Assembly: GCA_008364785.1 (NCBI GenBank)
Contig: VTTJ01000008.1
Span: 62,001 to 126,000, forward strand
Length of the DNA stretch: 64,000 bases
Direction of reading: 5' to 3'
Source: Bacillus sp. BGMRC 2118
GTDB lineage: Bacteria; Bacillota; Bacilli; Bacillales; SA4
The notes beneath the pieces were generated by a model. That model saw only the letters and a program-made list of their open reading frames with translations, was not told where the DNA came from and did not search any database. The stretch's first letter is position 1, and the number at the start of each line of letters is the position of its first letter. Positions 46,570 to 55,925 of the stretch are shown here, in pieces. A program made the position numbers and the translations under genes.

Positions 46570-47013
46570 ATGGCTGTGCTTACTACACTTTTAGGGTTAC
46601 TTCTCTATCGTGTTTTATATCGTAGAAAATCATTATTTACTGATCGATATGGAATGATCATCACGATGTGCTGTAGCGGTGTTTTGAGTTTAAGTATCTC
46701 ATTGAACCTGCTATTTTTGTTGTCATTCCCATTAGAAGTAACTACCTTAGTCAATTTATTAATAGGAGGAATAATTGGTGTAGGGTTCGGGTCACTTGTG
46801 AAATTTCAATCGGTACTAGCGGGTTACACACACGGTGTAATTGGGGCTCTAATGGGGACAATGCTTGGTGCTGTCATACAAAACCCAACACTTTGTAGTT
46901 TACCAGCTTCCTATTTAACGAGTGTTCAAGAAAATATGATTTTTCTTAGTTTATTTGTAGGAACCCTTGTCTGTATGACCATTGGGTTAATTGTTTTCTC
47001 CTTGCGCGTTTGA
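46570..47013 (+). CDS. four-helix membrane protein, second gene of the mnx operon (MnxB-like position)
   Basis: 147 residues from the first ATG, with four hydrophobic segments and paralogous to the preceding protein. The ATG at 46570 has no ribosome binding site nearby. A perfect AAGGAGGAGG overlaps the upstream stop at 46535-46545 and is correctly spaced for an in-frame ATA at 46552, which would add six residues and complete the first membrane helix as in the paralogue. Both starts are possible. The product presumably sits in a mother-cell or forespore membrane, but its role in Mn oxidation is not known. Confidence 0.7.
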   Translation: MAVLTTLLGLLLYRVLYRRKSLFTDRYGMIITMCCSGVLSLSISLNLLFLLSFPLEVTTLVNLLIGGIIGVGFGSLVKFQSVLAGYTHGVIGALMGTMLGAVIQNPTLCSLPASYLTSVQENMIFLSLFVGTLVCMTIGLIVFSLRV

Positions 47014-47035
47014 CTTACATGTCGGGGGTGAATGT

Positions 47036-47890
47036 TTGGATAAAAAATCAAAAAGTAAAGCTGAAACAAAAGTTCATCTAAATGAATACACACAAATGGT
47101 TTTAGATCAACGAAAAATAGAAGTAATAAAAAGTGACCCAGTAAATGAACGAAATGTTGAAAAAGGAAGCGGTATCACGTCACCTACAACAAGTACTTCA
47201 ACAGAGGAAACAAGACTTCTCATGGATTATATCGATAAATCAAATATGTTTACCATTTCAAAAGCTGACGAACAAAGAGGGAAACTATTAAAGCTTAGAA
47301 AGTTTTTCAAATCGAAACGAAATCAACAAGTTGAAATTTATATGAAATGTGGTACGAAAACGATCTACAAGGAAGGAAAAGTGAGTACAATAGGCCGAGA
47401 CTTTGTGATGTTGACGAATTTGAAGGATCGGATTTGGATTCCATACTCTGTTATTTTATCAGCAAACATTCCGTACGGTATTCCTAACTATTCTAATACT
47501 CACCAACATATACTTTTCGACAATCAATTAAGAAGTAAATTGTTACATCAATTTGGGCAGACAGTATCAAAACGAGATGTATTAAAACAAATTTTCTTTG
47601 AAGAGTCCTTGCAAACGAATTTACATTCATGGAGTGATACATGGGTAGAAATTCATTTAGATGAGACTACAAAAGTGATTGGGAAATTAGTTTCTTCAAT
47701 GGGTAAAAAGGTTAAAATAACAGGTTTTGGAAGGCAAGAATTCATTTCGTTAGCAAACGTTCAGTATATAGAATCAATACGTTTACTTACCCTGTTTTCA
47801 CATAGTGTTAAACAAGTGAAAGAGAAAAATAAACTCATGATGAATAGATGGAGTAAAGGGGGAAATGTGAGTGGCAGATCGAAAGAATGA
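47036..47890 (+). CDS. two-barrel Sm-like protein of the mnx operon (MnxD-like position)
   Basis: 284 residues from the TTG at 47036 behind GGGGGTG; the open frame upstream overlaps the previous gene. After a polar N-terminus there are two Sm-like segments: about 95-145 (VEIYMKCGTKT, GKVSTIGRDFVML, RIWIPYSVI) and about 200-255 (WVEIHLDETTKVIGKLVSS, KVKITGF). A linker (LRSKLLHQFGQTVSKRDVLKQIFFEE) matches the linker of the 45154 protein. It overlaps the next start by 20 nt, so it belongs to the operon. Position suggests it is the counterpart of mnxD, not confirmed. Confidence 0.72.
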   Translation: MDKKSKSKAETKVHLNEYTQMVLDQRKIEVIKSDPVNERNVEKGSGITSPTTSTSTEETRLLMDYIDKSNMFTISKADEQRGKLLKLRKFFKSKRNQQVEIYMKCGTKTIYKEGKVSTIGRDFVMLTNLKDRIWIPYSVILSANIPYGIPNYSNTHQHILFDNQLRSKLLHQFGQTVSKRDVLKQIFFEESLQTNLHSWSDTWVEIHLDETTKVIGKLVSSMGKKVKITGFGRQEFISLANVQYIESIRLLTLFSHSVKQVKEKNKLMMNRWSKGGNVSGRSKE

Positions 47891-48275
47891 AAAAGATGAA
47901 AGAGTTGAAAAAGATGCAAAAGCTCCATTAAATAAAGAGAAAAATCAAGATGAAGTTAGGCTGAATGGTCCCATCATTGTGAACATTGCCAATATCGAAG
48001 ACCAATTGTTTGATACGTTAAATGCACTCATAGGTGAAAGCATATTAATCGTGACAGAAGCAGATCAACTAAACTTATTTGGTCAAGCATTTAGACCCAT
48101 ATTTTGTGGGACAATTTTCCGTGTCACACAAGGATCTGTCACGCTATATCCTGTCAATATTAAAATGATCAATGCTCCATTCTTCGAATTCCCTACACCA
48201 CTAACAATCGCACTAGAAAAAATTGCTCACTTCACTCCAAACTTTGACTGTAATCAACGAATTCCACTTACTTAA
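47871..48275 (+). CDS. mnxE: MnxE-like subunit of the spore manganese oxidase
   Basis: 134 residues, GTG start behind GGGGG and overlapping the previous gene by 20 nt. A charged N-terminus (about 1-30) precedes a compact beta-rich domain (LIGESILIVTEADQLN, FCGTIFRVTQGSVTLYPV) with an Sm-like order of strands. In Mn-oxidising Bacillus, small proteins MnxE and MnxF co-purify with MnxG as one complex and bind copper. Gene order (two small genes directly before the large multicopper oxidase) supports the call; the length is somewhat above my recollection of MnxE. Confidence 0.72.
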   Translation: MADRKNEKDERVEKDAKAPLNKEKNQDEVRLNGPIIVNIANIEDQLFDTLNALIGESILIVTEADQLNLFGQAFRPIFCGTIFRVTQGSVTLYPVNIKMINAPFFEFPTPLTIALEKIAHFTPNFDCNQRIPLT

Positions 48276-48292
48276 CAAAAGGAGGTACAACC

Positions 48293-48604
48293 ATGAAATG
48301 GGACGATGAGAATGCATTTACTGATATAACGATACCATCTAATAACGATATTCATGATGAAGCGTTAATTAATGAGTTTGAACAAGGAATTGGAAAAAAC
48401 GTTTTTATTATGACACCATCGTATCCTTTTATATTTATAGGGAAAATTGTAGAGCTTGTTGGTGACAGTGTGGTTGTCGATGTAAAAGTAACGACAATTG
48501 GCGAGCTAGAAAATCGATTATGGTTTATTCATGTCCACCAAATAGAAGTCTTTTATATTGAACAAAAGGGTATGCCGAGAATCCCTCAATTAATTGATCG
48601 TTAA
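48293..48604 (+). CDS. mnxF: MnxF-like subunit of the spore manganese oxidase
   Basis: 103 residues; the ATG follows AAAGGAGG, 17 nt after mnxE and 20 nt before mnxG. The acidic N-terminus is followed by a small beta domain (NVFIMTPSYPFIFIGKIVELVGDSVVVDVKV) and WFIHVHQIEVFYIE, with paired His that could bind copper. It shares the strand pattern of the preceding protein, so the two are probably distant paralogues. Size fits MnxF (about 11-12 kDa). With MnxE it would form the accessory part of the MnxEFG complex. Confidence 0.75.
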   Translation: MKWDDENAFTDITIPSNNDIHDEALINEFEQGIGKNVFIMTPSYPFIFIGKIVELVGDSVVVDVKVTTIGELENRLWFIHVHQIEVFYIEQKGMPRIPQLIDR

Positions 48605-48624
48605 AAGAAGAAGGGAGGGGCAAG

Positions 48625-51600
48625 ATGAAGCGTTTCTTTCATGTTGTAGCGATTGAAATACGCATTGTATTGAATAACTTTGGTGATTACAACGAGCATG
48701 GCATGATGTATGTATTAAAAGAAAATGAAGAAAAGGTAAAGGAGCTTGTTCGAAAAAATCCATTTAGTCCTGTAGAATTGGTTCAGCCACTTTGTATTAG
48801 AGCAAATAAAGGTGATAGTGTAGAAGTTTTGTTTGAAAACAAAATCCATTATGCTACGGGAATGCACTTTCAAGAAGCGGATTATGATGTGTTAAATTCC
48901 GATGGGGCGAATGTTGGGTTTAATCCGAATACACTCGCTGATCCAGGTGAAAAAATTTTATACCGTTTTCAAGTTAATCATGAGGGAATTTACTATTTCT
49001 CTGATTTAGGGAATCCAGATAGCAGTGACGACGGGACAAATATTAACGGATTATTTGGCTGTTTGTTTGTTCAAAAACGTGGGTCATGGTGGACAGATCC
49101 TGAAACAGGTGGGGAATTACGTAGTGGCCAATATGCTGATGTGCATCATCCGTTTGCTCCATCATTTCGTGAATATGCGTTTATTTTTCATGATGAAATG
49201 CCAACGAAGGATTTGACAGGAAATAAACCGCTTGATCCAATGACAAATCAAGAAAGAGAATCCACACATGCCATTAACTATCGATATGAGCCTGTACAAA
49301 ACAGACAAAAGTTAATTGAAGAAGGAGTCGTCTGTCCGGATTGTGAAGGCGAAGAAGTACATCATGATTCGTGGGTGTTTGGAGATCCGGCAACACCGAT
49401 TTATCGTGGCTATAGAGGAGATCCTGCTAAATTTCGTCTTGTTCATGGTGGTGTAAAGGAAACACATGTTTTTCATTATCATGCCCATACCTTCTTTAGA
49501 GATCCGCTCAATACAGACTCTGATGTTTTTGACTCGATTTCGATCAGTCCTCAATCATGGCATACCATTGAGACGTTGTATGGTTTAGGTTCATTGATTG
49601 GTACCTATGGTGACGTGATTATGCATTGTCATTTGTATCCTCACTTTGGGGTAGGAATGTGGGCACTCAACCGTATTTTTGATACATTACAGGATGGTAG
49701 CCAGTGTTATCCAAACGGCGTACCTATCAAACCGTTGATGCCGTTGCCGGACCGGCCTTGTCCTCCGAAGCCGACGAAAGAAAGACCAGGTTTTCCTAAC
49801 TTCATACCAGGAAAAGTTGGCTGTAAGGCTCCGCGTCCACCTCTTGGAATTGTAGGAGGACGAGGATTAACAGAGCTTGAGAAAAATGCTGCCGTACCAA
49901 CAGCAAGACCGGGAGCTGTGTTTACAGATCCTTGTATTATTGAAGACAATCCAGTTGTACAGGAGTTTAATGTATCGTTAATTGAACTGCCGATTGATTA
50001 TAATCGTCAAGGCTGGAACGACCCTAAGGGAAGAATGTATGTATTGGATGAAGACTTAGATGATATACTGTCTGGCAAAAAAGAACCTGAACCTTTAGTT
50101 ATTCATATGAATGCAGGTACATGTATAGCTGTTAACTTTACAAATCGACTTCCCGAAGTTGCGAGCGGTGATGCATTTCAACTTGTAACACGCACGTATG
50201 AAGCTTCTTTTCATGTTCACTTTGTGAAATTTGATGTATTAGTGAGTGATGGGGCGAATGTAGGATGGAATTATGATTCGAGTGTGTTGCCGGGTGAAAC
50301 CATTAGATATCAATATTTTGCTGATGTTGAATTAAAGGCATGGTTTTTACATGACCACTTATTCGCAAATTATCATCAGCAGCATGGAGTTTTTGGTTCC
50401 GGAGTTGTTCATGCAAGGTTTTCAGAAGTTTTGGATTCTAAGACAGGTGAGGAAGTGGAGTCAGGTACACAAGTTACTGTCACTCATCCGTTAATTCCAG
50501 ACTATCGTGACTTTGTTTTAATGGTTCAGGATTTTGCATTACTGTACGATAAAGATGGATGCCCAATTCAACCTCCAGATTTTCCAGGTTCACAAGATGA
50601 CCCAGGCGTATTTGGTGTAAACTATCGAAACGAACCGTTACAATTTCGGTTAGGAGAAGAGTGTGATCCAGCTTATTCCTTCAGTTCATTTGTTCATGGT
50701 GACCCTGTTACTCCAATTTTAAATTGTTACGAGGGAGATTCAATTCGAATTAGATTGCTTCAAGGAGCACACGAAGAATCACATAGTTTTAATGCTCATG
50801 GCTTAAGATGGAAGAAAGAACAACCGGATATTGAAACTGAATTTCAGGCACAAGAGCATATAGGACTTTCTGAGTCATTTACTTATGAGATGGACGTTCC
50901 CAATAGTGGAGATTATTTATGGACATTTGAAACAGAGGAAGATTTATGGAATGGGTGCTGGGGACTTATACGGGCATTTGATGAAGAAGTTGATTTTCTC
51001 ATACCTCTTCCAGACCGTCCAAAACCGAAGAAGCGAACGAAATCACTACCAGTTTGTACTGGAAAACCACCAGAAAAACCTAAATGTGTTGAGATAGATG
51101 CACCGGAAAGCGCTCCTATAAAAAGCTTTGATATCGTTGCCTTTCATACACCCATTCAATATAGCAAATGGGGAGAGCATGATCCATACGGTATCGTCTT
51201 TTCGTTGAAAGAAGATATGGACGATATCATTTGTGGGAGAAAGAATCCAGAACCACTTATTCTCCGGGTCAATCAAGGAGATGTTATTAAAATCCATTTA
51301 ACAAGCTGTTTAGATTTTGACCAGTTCCCATTTCCAGATGGAATTTGGCCATATCCACCTGTGAAAGAACAAGCCTTCTATCCACCATCAGTTCGGATTT
51401 CGTTACATCCCCAGCTTGTCTCTTATGATGTGAAGTCATCAGCAGGCGAGACAGTTGGTTTCAATCCGGATCAAACAGTTGGACCGGGAGAAGATATCAC
51501 GTATTTATGGTATGCAGATGTTCCTCTCGGTTCATGTGGGTTATGGGATATGGCAGATATTCGAAATCACCGTTCACTTGGTACGTTCGGTACATTAATT

Positions 51601-52296
51601 GTTGAGCCTAGGGGTACAGAAATACTGAATCCGAAAACGAGGAAGCCAGCTGAAATTACAAGTTCTTCTGTTGTCTTGAGTCAGCCTTTCTTTCCGGAAA
51701 CAAGAGAGTTCGTTTTAGTGATGTATGATGGTGCTAGATTAGAAGATAAAGAGGGATGTGTCATTATTGATCCTGTAGCCGGAATCCTTGGCGGTGTAGA
51801 TCCAGATGAGCTGGAAGACCTTGTTGATACGTATGATAACGGCTCAAGGGGCTTCAATTATCGAACAGAACGATTGATAAACCGTTTACGCGCTCATCCT
51901 GTTTTAGAGGATTTATTCAGCTCAAAGGTTCATGGAGATCCTTCTACTCCTGTATTTGAAGCCTACCCGGGAGATCCGGTTACGATTAGACTTGTAAATC
52001 CATCGGAACGAAGACGTGCACACACGTTCCATCTGCATGGACACTATTGGAATACAGATGATCGTGATATTTTCTCACAAGTTAAATCTATTGAAGACCA
52101 TATTGTATTAGGCTTTTGCAGAGATTTGGACCTTCATTACGGTGCAGGAAGTTTCTTTAACTATCCAGGTGATTATATGTATCGTTCCGGTAACATTCGC
52201 TGGGATATCGAACAAGGTATGTGGGGAATTATGCGTGTTCATAAAAATAGGCAAAAGCACTTGGCTCCTTTGAAAAATATAAGGAGATTACGATGA
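48625..52296 (+). CDS. mnxG: MnxG-type multicopper manganese oxidase
   Basis: 1223 residues (MnxG about 1217). Several cupredoxin units repeat strand patterns such as SDGANVGFN and FVHGDPVTP. The four copper-binding blocks are HYHAH (284-288), HCHLYPHFGVGM (334-345, with type 1 Cys335, His340 and Met345), HVHF (530-533) and HDHLF (576-580). A further HTFHLHGH lies at 1133-1140. In ordinary multicopper oxidases the HCH block is C-terminal; here it precedes two others, as in MnxG. MnxG oxidises Mn(II) through Mn(III) to MnO2 on the exosporium, and no signal peptide is present, as expected for a mother-cell product. The stop overlaps the Sco-type gene by four bases. Confidence 0.93.
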   Translation: MKRFFHVVAIEIRIVLNNFGDYNEHGMMYVLKENEEKVKELVRKNPFSPVELVQPLCIRANKGDSVEVLFENKIHYATGMHFQEADYDVLNSDGANVGFNPNTLADPGEKILYRFQVNHEGIYYFSDLGNPDSSDDGTNINGLFGCLFVQKRGSWWTDPETGGELRSGQYADVHHPFAPSFREYAFIFHDEMPTKDLTGNKPLDPMTNQERESTHAINYRYEPVQNRQKLIEEGVVCPDCEGEEVHHDSWVFGDPATPIYRGYRGDPAKFRLVHGGVKETHVFHYHAHTFFRDPLNTDSDVFDSISISPQSWHTIETLYGLGSLIGTYGDVIMHCHLYPHFGVGMWALNRIFDTLQDGSQCYPNGVPIKPLMPLPDRPCPPKPTKERPGFPNFIPGKVGCKAPRPPLGIVGGRGLTELEKNAAVPTARPGAVFTDPCIIEDNPVVQEFNVSLIELPIDYNRQGWNDPKGRMYVLDEDLDDILSGKKEPEPLVIHMNAGTCIAVNFTNRLPEVASGDAFQLVTRTYEASFHVHFVKFDVLVSDGANVGWNYDSSVLPGETIRYQYFADVELKAWFLHDHLFANYHQQHGVFGSGVVHARFSEVLDSKTGEEVESGTQVTVTHPLIPDYRDFVLMVQDFALLYDKDGCPIQPPDFPGSQDDPGVFGVNYRNEPLQFRLGEECDPAYSFSSFVHGDPVTPILNCYEGDSIRIRLLQGAHEESHSFNAHGLRWKKEQPDIETEFQAQEHIGLSESFTYEMDVPNSGDYLWTFETEEDLWNGCWGLIRAFDEEVDFLIPLPDRPKPKKRTKSLPVCTGKPPEKPKCVEIDAPESAPIKSFDIVAFHTPIQYSKWGEHDPYGIVFSLKEDMDDIICGRKNPEPLILRVNQGDVIKIHLTSCLDFDQFPFPDGIWPYPPVKEQAFYPPSVRISLHPQLVSYDVKSSAGETVGFNPDQTVGPGEDITYLWYADVPLGSCGLWDMADIRNHRSLGTFGTLIVEPRGTEILNPKTRKPAEITSSSVVLSQPFFPETREFVLVMYDGARLEDKEGCVIIDPVAGILGGVDPDELEDLVDTYDNGSRGFNYRTERLINRLRAHPVLEDLFSSKVHGDPSTPVFEAYPGDPVTIRLVNPSERRRAHTFHLHGHYWNTDDRDIFSQVKSIEDHIVLGFCRDLDLHYGAGSFFNYPGDYMYRSGNIRWDIEQGMWGIMRVHKNRQKHLAPLKNIRRLR

Positions 52297-52883
52297 GAAA
52301 AGTTGTCTTTACGGTTCTACTAGTTTTGCTAATTGCCGGGCTTGCCTATATGGTTTTTCTATTCATTCACAGTCCAAAGCTTCCATACTTGGATAAGGTA
52401 GAAAATTTTTCGCTAGAGGAAGTGCATGGAACATCATATACACTAGAGAATGATAAAGTAAAGTTAATTAGTTTTTTCTATACGAACTGCCCTGATATTT
52501 GTCCTTTAACGATGATGGACTTTAAGATTCTTCAGGAACGCTTAAAAGAGGAAGAGATATTTGGAGAAGAAGTTGAACTGATCGCGATATCAATTGATCC
52601 TGAACATGATCAGCCTCATGTAATAAAGAACTATGCACGTTCCTTTGATGCAGATATAGAAGGCTGGAAGTGGCTAAGAGGATCGAATGAACAAACAAAA
52701 GTAATTGCAAGTAAACTCCAAATGCAATATAAAAAGCTTGAAGGAGATTTCTTTTCTCATTCCACAACCATGTATCTGCTCGATAAAGATAATAACGTAC
52801 GCGCACTTTATGATATGGCCAATTCTAATAAGCCTATTAAAAAGGATGAAATCGTTGATGATATCAAGTATTTAACGAAGTAA
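52293..52883 (+). CDS. SCO1/SenC-type copper chaperone
   Basis: 196 residues. An N-terminal membrane anchor (about 4-25) precedes a thioredoxin-fold domain. The Sco copper site is complete: Cys66 and Cys70 in CPDIC and His156 in FFSHST. Sco proteins deliver copper or reduce target cysteines, and here the obvious client is MnxG. The ATG overlaps the mnxG stop (ATGA). In the first described mnx operon a Sco-like protein (MnxC) is encoded upstream of mnxG, so a downstream position would be a rearranged order. A terminator follows directly. Confidence 0.9.
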   Translation: MRKVVFTVLLVLLIAGLAYMVFLFIHSPKLPYLDKVENFSLEEVHGTSYTLENDKVKLISFFYTNCPDICPLTMMDFKILQERLKEEEIFGEEVELIAISIDPEHDQPHVIKNYARSFDADIEGWKWLRGSNEQTKVIASKLQMQYKKLEGDFFSHSTTMYLLDKDNNVRALYDMANSNKPIKKDEIVDDIKYLTK

Positions 52884-52915
52884 GACATTACTCATTAGAG
52901 TAATGTCTATTTTTC
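52883..52915 (+). terminator. terminator of the mnx operon
   Basis: AGACATTACT-CATTAG-AGTAATGTCT followed by ATTTTTCT, directly at the stop of the Sco-type gene. Confidence 0.85.
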
Positions 52916-52991
52916 TATTGATTTATCTCAATCTAGTCATCCCTCTCATAGTATGTAGAGATCATGACTAAAAGCATTGGGGTGCAACCAT

Positions 52992-54326
52992 TTGATAAAC
53001 ATTATGTATACAAATACAGAAATAAAAGAAAGACAATCCCGACTGCCTCTTATGGAGATTTCTTCAAGGTTTATGAGAAATAATAGAATAAAAGACACAA
53101 AGGTGAATGTGAAGATTGGAACATGGGTAAGGACATTTGAAATTCAAAAAAACGAAGAACTAACTGAAAAAACAATCACAATTCAAAAGGGAAGTTTGCC
53201 GTTTGAAATCCCAACTGACCTACTATACGAAATGAAATATGAACACAATACGTTACACATAGGACCGGTTATTGCCTTTATTGCAGTTAAAAAAAATAAA
53301 AATCTTACGCTTAAAGTACTGGAGAAAAATAAAAATAGGTTCGAGGACTATTCAGAAATTGGTGGATTATTATTTGTATGTGCTGGAGAAGCAGTTGATT
53401 TTTCAAAAGATACAATTGAAGGATATTATTATAATCCTATTGCAACAGATGCTGTAACTCGCTGGAAAAAGGGAGAGTTTCCCTTTCCAGATTCCATCTT
53501 TAAGAAGTTAACATTGCCACTTGAAAAAGAGAGTAGACTACAAGCTATTCTGGGAAATAAAGTATTTAATACAAATAGATTTTCTAAGTTAGATTTGTGG
53601 AGAGCTTTCTCAACCAGTCCCAAATTAAACAAGTATTTGCCCTATACAAGTAGATATGACTCAAAAGAAGATTTACAGTGGATGCTTCAAGACTTTGAAA
53701 CTGTTTATATAAAACCGGTTTCAGGTTCAAAAGGTATCGGAATATTTATGATAATGAAGGAAGGAAATACTATTATTGTTAATAATTATAAAAAAGAAAA
53801 GCAGTCTTTCCATTCTCTATCAGAAGTAGATCAATATTTACGAAGTATGATTAAAGGTAACGCATATTTAATTCAGCAGGGTATCCCGACTACGTATAAA
53901 AATAAACATGTAGATTTTAGATTTTATTTTCAAAAGGATTACAGTCATCGTTGGATTTGCCAGGGAAGTATAGGGAGAGTCGGGCAAGAAGGGAGTATTA
54001 TTACGAATTTACAACAAATTGCTCATTTAACGGAAGGTTTGAGAGCGATCAAGATTGTATTTCATGTTAAGGAAAATGAAGCGAAGAGAATCCTCAATGA
54101 GGCTATTGAGGTTTGTATGAAACTATGTGAGGAACTTCATGGAAAGTTAGGTCATTATGGAGACATTGCCCTTGATGTCATTATTGATCAGCATTATAAA
54201 CCATGGATCTTGGAAGTAAATAATGGCTATGGTACGAAAAGTTTAGAGGCTATTCAAAATACCGATTTGTTAAAAAGGTTAAAGACAACTCCGTTTCAAT
54301 ATGCGAAGAGCTTGGCAGGTTTTTAG
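52992..54326 (+). CDS. YheC/YheD-family ATP-grasp protein, long form
   Basis: 444 residues from the TTG at 52992, which has GGGGTG at seven bases; an ATG at 53004 is the alternative. The N-terminal beta domain ends in HIGPVIAFIA. ATP-grasp blocks are YIKPVSGSKGIGIF, VDFRFYFQKD, the EGSIITNLQQ loop, DIALDVIIDQHYKPW and ILEVN (Glu408, Asn410). It has the loop of the Gln-variant group but keeps Asn, so it may be the link between the two groups. It is separated from the main island by the mnx operon, which it follows directly. Confidence 0.87.
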   Translation: MINIMYTNTEIKERQSRLPLMEISSRFMRNNRIKDTKVNVKIGTWVRTFEIQKNEELTEKTITIQKGSLPFEIPTDLLYEMKYEHNTLHIGPVIAFIAVKKNKNLTLKVLEKNKNRFEDYSEIGGLLFVCAGEAVDFSKDTIEGYYYNPIATDAVTRWKKGEFPFPDSIFKKLTLPLEKESRLQAILGNKVFNTNRFSKLDLWRAFSTSPKLNKYLPYTSRYDSKEDLQWMLQDFETVYIKPVSGSKGIGIFMIMKEGNTIIVNNYKKEKQSFHSLSEVDQYLRSMIKGNAYLIQQGIPTTYKNKHVDFRFYFQKDYSHRWICQGSIGRVGQEGSIITNLQQIAHLTEGLRAIKIVFHVKENEAKRILNEAIEVCMKLCEELHGKLGHYGDIALDVIIDQHYKPWILEVNNGYGTKSLEAIQNTDLLKRLKTTPFQYAKSLAGF

Positions 54327-54353
54327 GGAAGATAACTGACAAGCTTTTTTTCA
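54311..54353 (+). terminator. terminator overlapping the end of the 52992 gene
   Basis: AGCTTGGCAG pairs with CTGACAAGCT with one mismatch, followed by a T run. The left arm encodes the last residues of the ligase. Confidence 0.7.
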
Positions 54354-54418
54354 TTTTCTTTTAGTACTTTACTAAAAGAATCAACATAAAGTCATTAATA
54401 AAGAGGGCAGGTGATATC

Positions 54419-55705
54419 TTGAATAAATCGTTTATTACTGTATTTTCATCTATCCAGTGGCTCTTGTTTATTTTTGCAAACACAGTTGTTGTACCTATCT
54501 CTATTGCAACTATCTTTGAGATACCTTCTGAAACGGTCTCGATGATGATGAGAAGTTCTCTTATTTTTACTGGACTTGCGTGTATCTTTCAAGGTTGGGT
54601 CGGTCACAAATTTCCGTTAATGGAGGGCCATTCGGGGTTATTATGGGGAGTGATTTTAAACTTAGGATTATCGGCATCATCGTTTGGGATGGAGTTAGAA
54701 ACGATAGGAGGAGGGATTGTAACAGGGGTTCTATTGGCTTGTTTCGTTACGTTAATGCTTGTAATCTTTAACAAGATATCAATATTACAGGCTATCTTTT
54801 CGCCAATGGTGATGTCTGTTTATTTATTTTTACTAACATTTCAACTCATTTTGATTTTCTTTAAAGGAATGTTAAAGATTAATGAAGATGGAACGATTGA
54901 CCTTGGAGTCAGTCTTTTATCAGTAGGAACAATCCTTCTTGTTAGTATATTGAAAATAAAAGGAAATAAGCTAGTTAGCAATTTTTCAATTTTAATAGGT
55001 ATGGCAATTGGCTGGTTTGTTTATGAACTTCTATTTCATGTTGAAACAAGTGTTGTATCGTCTAGTGGTGCAGGTGGTTTTTCCTTCTTTCCTCTAGGAG
55101 TACCAAATCTCGAATGGGGGATTATTGCGGTTTCCTTTATTGCCGTGATGTTAAACCTGAGTAATACATTTGCCTCGATAAATGCAGCCAAACAAATTAT
55201 ACATAGGGAAGCTTCGAACCAACAGTATCGCCAGTCAATTTTCATTACGAGTATTGCGACAATAGCGGGTACAGGATTTGGACTCGTCTCTTATACGCCT
55301 TTTACATCATCTGTTGGATTTTTACAAAGTACGAGAATTTTAGAACGAAAGCCGTTTATGTTAGGTGGCGGGCTGTTAACCATTTTCGGACTCATACCCG
55401 TGTTTGGAACCTTTCTCTCCACTATGCCCATTACAATAGGAAATGCAGTTCTTTTTGTCGCATATTTGCAATTGTTTGGGACAGCTTACAGTAGTCTAAA
55501 TGGAAAGATGTTTAATTCAAATACGATTTTTCGAATAGCAGCACCCATATTAATCGGAGTATGTTTAATGAATGTCGCACCAGAGGTTTTTGCCAATCTA
55601 CCTATTTACATACAACCGTTCCTAACAAACGGGTTGATAATGGGGATGCTGATTTCGATTGTTCTAGAGCAACTAGTGAAGTGGGAAAATTATGAGGGTA
55701 CCTAA
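54419..55705 (+). CDS. nucleobase permease of the NCS2 family (YwdJ-like)
   Basis: 428 residues, about 12 to 14 membrane segments, TTG start behind GGCAGGTG. NCS2-type features are the LLFIFANTVVVPISI start, the GHSGLLWG block near residue 71, NTFASINAAK near residue 250 and YTPFTSSVGF near residue 290. These transporters take up uracil, xanthine or other bases with protons. It is most like the purine/pyrimidine permease group of B. subtilis YwdJ; the substrate is not readable. Monocistronic with its own strong terminator. Confidence 0.82.
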   Translation: MNKSFITVFSSIQWLLFIFANTVVVPISIATIFEIPSETVSMMMRSSLIFTGLACIFQGWVGHKFPLMEGHSGLLWGVILNLGLSASSFGMELETIGGGIVTGVLLACFVTLMLVIFNKISILQAIFSPMVMSVYLFLLTFQLILIFFKGMLKINEDGTIDLGVSLLSVGTILLVSILKIKGNKLVSNFSILIGMAIGWFVYELLFHVETSVVSSSGAGGFSFFPLGVPNLEWGIIAVSFIAVMLNLSNTFASINAAKQIIHREASNQQYRQSIFITSIATIAGTGFGLVSYTPFTSSVGFLQSTRILERKPFMLGGGLLTIFGLIPVFGTFLSTMPITIGNAVLFVAYLQLFGTAYSSLNGKMFNSNTIFRIAAPILIGVCLMNVAPEVFANLPIYIQPFLTNGLIMGMLISIVLEQLVKWENYEGT

Positions 55706-55706
55706 A

Positions 55707-55743
55707 AACGACTCCTTTCTGTAGAAAGGAGTCGTTCTTTTTT
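55707..55743 (+). terminator. terminator of the permease gene
   Basis: AACGACTCCTTTCT-GT-AGAAAGGAGTCGTT followed by a T run. The gap 55744-55925 holds no recognisable gene. Confidence 0.92.
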
Positions 55744-55925
55744 ACAGGTTGTTTTCATATAGATTGTTGCTTTCTCGTAAAAATCTCAGGAAGCCGGATT
55801 TTTACCCTAGTGTCTAGGTACTACTATACATATAGAGAGTTGCTCTTTTCTACTCCATCCTCAATTTGCTTTTTGTACACCCTGAGTATTTGTACTAAAA
55901 GCAACATTGTTTTAGAAAAGAGCCA

